DNA from: an uncultured Actinomycetes bacterium
GTDB lineage: Bacteria; Actinomycetota; Thermoleophilia; Gaiellales; F1-60-MAGs149
DNA length: 8,324 nucleotides
Assembly (NCBI GenBank): GCA_903873565.1
Contig: CAIQOY010000125.1
Location: 1-8,324, forward strand
Direction of reading: 5' to 3'
Within the stretch, counting starts at the first letter, position 1; the number at the start of each line of letters is the position of its first letter. The position numbers and the translations under genes are program-made. This document shows, one piece after another, positions 6,001 to 8,324 of this stretch. Under the pieces are notes generated by a model, which saw only the letters and a list, made by a program, of their open reading frames with translations, was not told the DNA's origin and searched no databases.

Positions 6001-7456
6001 CACCCAGCTCGACGTCAGCTTCGACGCCACGATCGACAACGGCGTGGTCGAGCAGGTCGACGTGTCCGCGACCCTCCAGAACCTGACGCTGGGCCCGGCG
6101 ACGATGAACGGCTCGTTCCAGGGCACCTACTCCGCGGCCCAGTCCGAGTTCGACGTGAACGCGGACGTGACCCTGACCGTCGAGGGCTTCTCGATGGCGG
6201 CCCAGCTCGAGATCTCGCCGCAGTGCGTCGGCTTCACGGGCGACCTGCAGGTCGGCAGCACCTTCAGCGCGCAGCTCGCGGGCACGATGGTCTACCAGAA
6301 CGGCTGCACCGTCCCCGTCGTCAACGCCGCCGGGCAGAGCGTCACGGGCGCTCCGGGCGACTTCAGCTTCGGCGCCAGCAACGTCGACCTCGCGATCGCC
6401 GGCTTCGACGTCACGGGCGACGTCGGCGTCGGCAGCGTCGGCGGCGACTTCTACGCCTCGGTGGCCGCCGCGGTTGACCTCTCGCCGCAGGGCTCGGCCG
6501 ACATGATCTCCGTGCAGGGCGAGTTCCAGTCGAACGGCAACTTCTCGTTCACCGGCCAGGGCCAGCTCGAGCTGGCGGGCTTCGACCTGGACCTCGCGGT
6601 CGCCGTCTCGAACCAGAACGGCAACGAGGCGATCTCCGGCTCCGCCGAGATCAGCCTGCTCGGCTCCACGATCGACGTGGCCGGCGACTTCACCCTGATC
6701 GACGGGCAGCCCTCCACCACCCTGTCGGCGACGGTCGATCTCAACTTCGGCGGCTTCAACGCCGCCGACGCGGTGGTCAACCTCAGCCAGACGCCGACCT
6801 CGATCGGCCTGGCGGCCGCGATCGACATGAACGTCGACGTCGCCTCGATCGCCGGGACGATCACCTTCGTGGAGGCCAACGGCGCCCCCGCGCTCTACTA
6901 CCTGTCCGCCGACGGCACCCTCGACATCGGGATCGCCAGCGCGACCCTCAACGCGATCCTCACGAACTGCACCGACTCGACCTGCGCCACCGCCGCCTCG
7001 GCGACGACCCTGACGATGAACGGCGACATGGCGATCGGCGGGGTCAGCTTCAACTTCCCGACGATCTCGATCTCCTCCAACGGCGACTTCAGCGTCCAGT
7101 CCAGCTCGTCGGGCAGCGCCTGCACCGGCACCCTCACGATCCCGCTGATCACGCAGCTGCAGGGCTGCTTCGCCTACACCGAGAACCTCTACATCTCGAA
7201 CCAGGCGCCGTACTTCTCGACCACCGACACCGCGAGCCTCCAGATCAACGGCGACCTCTGGGACTTCACGGCCGGCCCCGAGGAGTGCTGCTGCCGCGTC
7301 TGCTGGTGGTTCGGCCGTGACTGCACGGAGCTCTGCATCCCCGAGGGCGGGTGGACCGCCTGGAGCACAATCGTCTCGATCAGCGCGGGCATCGAGTTCA
7401 CCGCGGATCCCTTCTCGCTCGGCATCGAGTGGGGCGGGCACTGGTACGAGATCTAG
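2..7456 (+). CDS. Giant modular secreted/surface protein, 5'-partial (DUF11-like modules, PKD/Ig domains, long acidic beta-repeat region)
   Basis: At least 2,484 residues, with a TAG stop at 7454-7456. The frame is open from position 2. Only 3 of the first 54 codons end in A or T, and there is no ATG, GTG or TTG before the GTG at 164. That GTG has no Shine-Dalgarno and would give a protein without a signal peptide, so the true start lies upstream. Order by residue from position 2: Thr/Ala/Pro/Glu linker 1-93; five DUF11/CARDB-like beta modules 94-800; PKD/Ig-like domain 803-920; basic Ala-rich helix 921-980; Ig-like domain 981-1080; long beta region 1134-2418; Cys/Trp-rich cap 2419-2484. The 31 visible cysteines fall mostly in close pairs, as expected for disulfides in an exported protein. 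No enzymatic motif, LPXTG signal or C-terminal membrane helix is visible. A structural, adhesive or binding role at the cell surface is inferred; the specific function is unknown. Confidence 0.95.
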   Translation, partial: TEAEAPATTAEADATTATAPAEPPRTKTTATESADVAAARQALRSGQTDTPTASVVIEGASNTPTANVTPNNAAATGAGPTQSAPADDLTQRSIKFSQGREGVIVLAAKYVLPAATVRELAKRGEPGMTAGGLTVTATLPAGLTYVRHTSVYEHDADSERKMACAASGQTVTCRIVSTDPAVAAVTESARTMRIMMVVRAAQDLVKLNPGDKTDVSHLLGDVTAKVDVASVAGALTDDDTVPAVATWGVVPPKLSTTLRQVSNRGHKRVFELTFHNIGGLPAVPVGRNPAIWISEVLPHRDPHVPFSIEGKGWSCDERTERSAEPTTCTTRDRLPLGAASEPLTVTWYPLVYRKKSERETLYEWDLDTKASWTTIVKDGPRAKPRRTGGQRCQKHPYRWRLHHLTPARLDVHVLAAKGIDLRQGATRTIVARIGNIGQDPAKGLTLRIRTPRGISVATADPNWTCKAEDGVTRCAAPSLTVPGGKRTTLALQVSAADEAPAERGHFRITPYANGAQDGVARGVPIAVKDVGDPEATPTLQFQRQNGSWRPWRNGAVTKVIVDRPLTYRVQIANEGGNVIPPETRVRLTQSVGTGVVVAKAEAVGGGACTAKPLACVFKSTAAIAPGQPVGTVEITVVPRRVAKTVALGPVTTTVDGEPGSERVPLLVRAVENDDVLRVTTHIKRIPDVGGLGDVNLRVANLLPKGKAVEGIVVTAPLPRGVVIDEVVGAGWTCAATAAGASCAYAPDLAGRTATPPAKIRLRAGARAQATAKPTGLTWRATARGVTTGHREFGVAKLALPIRKAIRIAATASPTSLAAAKNPRKLRSVILTGSDSVGNGVSLDYRWEQRCTTAADVAALSACPAGDPAPRVRVTTPTAAVARAHIPGVSERTTFIFQLTIADGSSTKTKLVRVTAAAASKLAQRTEAKRAASDAATAKRRAAQRAAQQADERTRQQTAKQSASKARATQAAGASRAQAAVNGAATVAPGGSSLVLGAPGAEQQLSVKIVKGPGPHTIRWRQVSGAATEIRDATSPIATVKLPAAHGVVAYTATVTSPGGRESVSQITVSVGPTTISPSTTPQYCSLVKSVAPGRTSSLGTGVAATFGRVSAPPAATTQACRGGASARAAVRQSTSGTFSNSSFTIGSLTIAQASGSYSPAGVEITAGTLQLPASWNMAPISVGATPLSLVFPGNGAATQLSGSVTTPKFAFVDLPDGWSGSTTLTFAPGDNGTTTGTAALSALDGNGGTATLTGSFTTGGTFTLNATADNLVTVGGEPLDLSGQISNATGGVVSTITGAIAKPITLASGVRLTTLTATWQGGDAATPAAGAAGGANGQAAAAAPTPAVTGQAVVAIQSGSETPTALAANLAYTSTTDWSVTLTASGGPTWTPLPGLAVQPSDFSGQIGQANGAWQWDLKAQVPTWSPTPVLTLTNLELDLSNSCSSTVLICPKASMFILVSLNANLAPPVISPIAATATAVLGLGGQPGFSLYAGLTEDLVIIPGAVELGQPSMAVNYGFPDSVTLPTTGMPTFSGASDGGWNVNVLGDLSVPGMGSFSNIAANFSKAGISLGGWDPNGISLGGSSNGAQSGTAFGWASFASTMTANLPSFGSSSIQLTPNMFSVQGGFTAPDWWDQMTKPSTPLGLALGTIQFDPTTGFFNGRVQMPGNNLSIPSGGSTLGVSSLFFDIQFNTTGLTVSAGGIANLGVKALGGGQQSAPTLMFEISYDVATNSLSGTLEFEDATGWNDAFGVDGLVIDDLAISLGITLDPPIPLPTIGLYASGDLPPSLMQAFGVDNGVPISMTAELSETSPCLAIAVGSSTGTTPIMDVGDGALTASYFEFAVAPDGCTVGTSTIPAGMSLAFDGAVFGTTVDVSASLSLDPTIFIASLQVGAFSIPGTGGSMTFQETVINVSLNEATNTDSVSFSGGFSMFGTTIDVAGSLEKTTNSVDASLTLSQPQPLVVEGFELSNLMIAVNVEYGPGEENLSVAAAGDMNIMGTQLDVSFDATIDNGVVEQVDVSATLQNLTLGPATMNGSFQGTYSAAQSEFDVNADVTLTVEGFSMAAQLEISPQCVGFTGDLQVGSTFSAQLAGTMVYQNGCTVPVVNAAGQSVTGAPGDFSFGASNVDLAIAGFDVTGDVGVGSVGGDFYASVAAAVDLSPQGSADMISVQGEFQSNGNFSFTGQGQLELAGFDLDLAVAVSNQNGNEAISGSAEISLLGSTIDVAGDFTLIDGQPSTTLSATVDLNFGGFNAADAVVNLSQTPTSIGLAAAIDMNVDVASIAGTITFVEANGAPALYYLSADGTLDIGIASATLNAILTNCTDSTCATAASATTLTMNGDMAIGGVSFNFPTISISSNGDFSVQSSSSGSACTGTLTIPLITQLQGCFAYTENLYISNQAPYFSTTDTASLQINGDLWDFTAGPEECCCRVCWWFGRDCTELCIPEGGWTAWSTIVSISAGIEFTADPFSLGIEWGGHWYEI
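281..2407 (+). repeat. Five DUF11/CARDB-like beta-sandwich modules in the giant protein
   Basis: Five diverged modules of about 125-155 residues begin near 281, 752, 1220, 1607 and 2027. They share the DUF11/CARDB logic: a strand with N-x-G or a similar turn (for example IGNIGQDPAKG, IANEGGN), then a 'T-x-P-x-G' strand (ATLPAGLTYV, APLPRGVVI), then a Cys pair, usually as Trp-x-Cys. The paired Cys codons are 491/518, 944/983, 1394/1421, 1823/1844 and 2198/2225. DUF11-type modules are common extracellular spacers or adhesive domains in actinobacterial surface proteins. The family name is assigned from sequence style; module borders are approximate. Module 2 carries an extra Arg/Lys-rich tail with a third, unpaired cysteine. 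Confidence 0.7.
2408..2761 (+). other. PKD/Ig-like domain
   Basis: Residues about 803-920 of the giant protein. The pattern fits a PKD or related Ig-like fold: an opening strand with 'ATASPTSLA', a 'LTGSDSVGNGVSLDYRWE' segment resembling the PKD 'G-x-S-x-D-x-D...Y-x-W' core, a 'FIFQLTIADG' strand resembling the PKD 'Y-x-V-x-L-x-V-x-D' strand, and a closing 'LVRVTA'. Two cysteines (codons 2549 and 2585) sit in an inserted loop and may form a disulfide. Such domains usually act as spacers or carbohydrate/protein-binding modules outside the cell. The assignment is by motif only. Confidence 0.6.
2762..2941 (+). other. Cationic Ala/Arg/Gln/Lys-rich helix (probable coiled coil) inside the giant protein
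   Basis: Residues 921-980 contain no proline and one glycine. They are built from Ala, Gln, Arg, Lys and Ser, with 13 basic and 4 acidic residues. This composition predicts a single long helix or coiled-coil stalk. It interrupts an otherwise all-beta protein exactly between two Ig-like domains. It could be a rigid stalk, an oligomerisation helix, or a cationic segment that contacts teichoic acids or membrane. These roles are inferences. Confidence 0.65.
2942..3240 (+). other. Second Ig-like domain
   Basis: Residues about 981-1080. The visible elements are 'ATVAPGGSSLVLGAPG', 'HTIRWRQVSG' (the Trp-containing central strand), 'SPIATVKLPA', 'VVAYTATVTSPGGRES' and a closing 'SQITVSVG'. This order (P-G turn, W-R-Q strand, F/Y-x-A-T-V strand) matches cadherin/PKD/REJ-type bacterial Ig domains. 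It is followed by a Ser/Thr/Pro-rich exit and a cysteine pair at codons 3251 and 3359 that brackets a linker. Assignment is by motif only. Confidence 0.5.
3962..4050 (+). other. Ala/Gly/Pro low-complexity linker
   Basis: About 30 residues (1321-1350) consisting nearly only of Ala, Gly, Pro, Thr, Asn and Gln, including a run of five alanines. It separates two beta blocks that share a similar 'D-[LF]-S-G-Q-I' segment. It is probably a flexible hinge. Confidence 0.75.
4705..4754 (+). repeat. 20-base perfect direct repeat, 30-base period
   Basis: The 20-mer cggcatcagcctcggcggct occurs at 4705-4724 and again at 4735-4754. It is in frame, so the protein carries 'GISLGG' twice, ten residues apart (AGISLGGWDPNGISLGGSS). 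The identical bases, including the same synonymous codons, suggest a recent tandem duplication of a 30-base unit. Confidence 0.9.
5580..7030 (+). repeat. Imperfect ~30 / ~60-65-residue beta repeats in the giant protein
   Basis: A turn-plus-strand motif of the form G-[TFS]-x-[ILV]-[DS]-[VL] recurs: GTTVDV (codon 5612), GTTIDV (5804), GTQLDV (5999), GFSMAA (6185), GFDVTG (6401), GFDLDL (6578), GSTIDV (6662) and GFNAAD (6752). Spacings in residues are 64, 65, 62, 72, 59, 28 and 30. Between motifs the sequence alternates hydrophobic and polar residues, as in antiparallel beta strands. The periods are imperfect and diverged, so this is an old repeat rather than recent DNA duplication. Confidence 0.65.
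7256..7453 (+). other. Trp/Cys-rich C-terminal cap of the giant protein
   Basis: The last 66 residues contain 7 Trp. Six Cys lie within 17 residues, with codons at 7286, 7289, 7292, 7301, 7322 and 7334 (pattern CCC-x2-C-x6-C-x3-C). The tail then returns to beta-like sequence and ends GGHWYEI. The even number of closely spaced cysteines suggests a disulfide-tied cap or knot on the last beta strands; metal binding is an alternative. No sortase motif or membrane anchor follows. Confidence 0.7.
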
Positions 7457-7511
7457 CCGCGCCCGCCCGCGCTGACGGGTCCGAGACGGCGCATCTGCGA
7501 CGCTCCCGCGC
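7457..7511. other. Intergenic spacer between the giant gene and the MFS gene
   Basis: 55 GC-rich bases between the TAG stop and the GTG start. I see no convincing -10/-35 pair, no Shine-Dalgarno sequence and no terminator with a T tract. Read-through from the upstream gene is plausible. A leaderless transcript starting at the GTG is also possible, as is common in actinobacteria. Confidence 0.6.
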
Positions 7512-8324
7512 GTGAGCGACCCCCGCCCCGACGACCTCGCCGACGGCACCTCCGCGGGCGAGCTCCTGCGCCAGCCGATGGTGGCGCGCCTGCTCGCCTC
7601 CGAGCTGGCCGCCACGATGTCGTTCGGCGTCGTGTCGGCGGCGCTCGGCTGGCAGGCCTACGCCCGCACGGGCGACCCGCTCGTCCTCGGCCTGATCGGG
7701 CTGTTCGAGTTCATCCCCGCCTTGGTGCTCGCGATCCCCGCGGGGCAGCTCGCCGACCGCGTCGACCGCCGCTGGGTGACCGCCGCCGGCAACCTCGCCG
7801 CCGTCGTCTTCACGGGCCTGCTCCTCCTCGACGCCGCGGTCTGGGGCTCGGCGGCCTGGCCCCTGTACCTGCTGGCCGCAGGGCTCGGCGGCAGCCGCGC
7901 CTTCGCGGGCGCCGCCTTCAACCCGATGCTGGCCGCGGCCGTCACCCCGCGCGCCCTGCCCCGCACCATGGCCCTCTCGTCGTCGACCTGGCAGGGCGCC
8001 CTGATCGCGGGCCCGCTCCTCGGAGGCGCCTTCCAGGCCCTCGGCGACGTGCCGCCCTACGCGGCGGCGATCGTGCTCGAGGCCGCGGCCGGCCTGCTCG
8101 TGCTCACGGTCACGCGGCGGATCGGCACCGACCACAAGGTCGTCGACGCGCCGCCCGTCACCCTCTCCGACGCCACCGCCGGGCTGCGCTTCATCGTGGC
8201 CACGCCCGCGCTCCTCGGGGCGATCTCGCTCGACCTCGTGGCGGTGCTCTTCGGCGGCGCGACGGCGCTCCTGCCCGTGGTGGCCCGCGACATCCTCGGG
8301 GTCGGCGAGATCGGCTACGGCATC
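7512..8324 (+). CDS. MFS efflux transporter (MFS_3 / EntS-like), 3'-partial
   Basis: The first 271 residues of a family usually about 400-430 long; the gene runs off the window. It is an inner-membrane secondary transporter, probably a proton-driven exporter of small molecules. Seven membrane helices are visible: about 27-50, 57-77, 90-110, 116-136, 160-178, 183-202 and 233-258. MFS motif A, G-Q-L-A-D-R-V-D-R-R, lies at 78-87 in the loop after helix 2. A motif-C-like G-x4-G-P-L-L-G-G lies at 162-172 in helix 5, a signature of antiport/efflux members. The segment around residues 241-263 (DLVAVLFGGATALLPVVARD, then ILG) is typical of the MFS_3 / EntS-like subgroup. Start: the frame is closed by TGA at 7473-7475, and GTG 7512 is the first start codon after it. 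It gives a 22-residue hydrophilic cytoplasmic N-terminus, normal for the family. ATG 7578 is an alternative start. No clear ribosome binding site precedes either. The substrate cannot be inferred. Confidence 0.93.
   Translation, partial: MSDPRPDDLADGTSAGELLRQPMVARLLASELAATMSFGVVSAALGWQAYARTGDPLVLGLIGLFEFIPALVLAIPAGQLADRVDRRWVTAAGNLAAVVFTGLLLLDAAVWGSAAWPLYLLAAGLGGSRAFAGAAFNPMLAAAVTPRALPRTMALSSSTWQGALIAGPLLGGAFQALGDVPPYAAAIVLEAAAGLLVLTVTRRIGTDHKVVDAPPVTLSDATAGLRFIVATPALLGAISLDLVAVLFGGATALLPVVARDILGVGEIGYGI

Larger units (their letters stand above)
3401..7252 (+). other. Long acidic Ser/Thr/Gly/Asp-rich beta region of unknown family
   Basis: About 1,285 residues made almost wholly of short alternating hydrophobic/polar strands separated by Gly, Asn and Asp turns. 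An Ala/Gly/Pro linker at about 3962-4050 divides a first block (3401-3961) from the rest. Downstream of that linker, up to the stop codon, I count only 6 Lys and 3 Arg in about 1,135 residues, against many Asp and Glu. Paired cysteines recur (codons 4331/4352 and further well-separated pairs). I do not recognise a named Pfam family here. The strand pattern recalls AsmA/TamB-like or other extended beta-groove proteins, but also beta-solenoids. The block is probably extracellular. Confidence 0.6.

Noticed and set aside
4246..6477. 743-codon + strand frame overlapping the giant gene
   Set aside because: Arg/Pro/Asp/Gly-rich frame-shifted reading of the same DNA, with no recognisable motif; stop codons are simply rare at this GC content.
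3401..7456. RTX-type Ca2+-binding nonapeptide repeats
   Set aside because: Gly and Asp are common, but the GGxGxDxUx nonapeptide is not present in tandem.
7256..7456. LPXTG sortase signal or C-terminal membrane anchor
   Set aside because: No LPxTG-like motif, no hydrophobic helix and no basic tail in the last residues.
7466..7479. Possible terminator hairpin (cccg / cggg, 6-base loop) after the giant gene
   Set aside because: The stem is only four base pairs, there is no T tract, and the chance of such a stem in this GC-rich DNA is high.
5507..7615. Long open frame on the - strand (702 codons) opposite the giant gene and the spacer
   Set aside because: Its product is a monotonous Arg/Gly/Ala/Val/Asp/Glu sequence with no domain, as produced by reading the complement of GC3-rich codons. 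The + strand frame has clear domains.
7398..8135. 245-codon - strand frame opposite the MFS gene
   Set aside because: Low-complexity Arg/Gly/Glu/Ala product, while the + strand encodes an unmistakable MFS transporter with motif A and membrane helices.

Overview
The window is a stretch of very GC-rich DNA (about 70% by eye, with nearly every codon ending in G or C) from what looks like an actinobacterium. Secreted proteins built from DUF11-like modules carrying Trp-x-Cys...Cys pairs are familiar from the Solirubrobacterales (Solirubrobacter, Conexibacter, Patulibacter). That placement is an inference from style, not from a marker gene. No RNA gene, mobile element, CRISPR array or plasmid function is visible.

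Two genes, both on the + strand, fill almost all of it. Positions 2-7456 are the 3' part of one enormous gene, at least 2,484 codons, whose start lies upstream of the window. Residue numbers here count from the codon at position 2. The protein reads: a disordered Thr/Ala/Pro/Glu-rich linker (about 1-93); five DUF11/CARDB-like beta modules with paired cysteines (about 94-800); a PKD/Ig-like domain (about 803-920); a 60-residue cationic Ala-rich helix (921-980); a second Ig-like domain (about 981-1080); then about 1,350 residues of Ser/Thr/Gly/Asp-rich beta structure that I cannot assign to a named family, ending in a Trp- and Cys-rich cap. Paired cysteines and low-complexity linkers point to an exported protein. 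There is no LPXTG motif and no C-terminal membrane helix.

After a 55-base spacer comes the 5' part (271 codons) of a major facilitator superfamily efflux transporter of the MFS_3 / EntS-like type, cut by the window end. The two genes are co-oriented and close. They could be co-transcribed, but nothing in the sequence shows that they work together.

The most unusual part is the C-terminal third of the giant protein. It has imperfect repeats of about 30 and 60-65 residues keyed on a Gly-x-x-[ILV]-[DS]-[VL]-like turn, and a 485-residue run without a single Lys or Arg (and no His). It closes with six cysteines in 17 residues. This looks like an undescribed, strongly acidic, extended beta-structure. 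A groove or solenoid fold is a hypothesis only.
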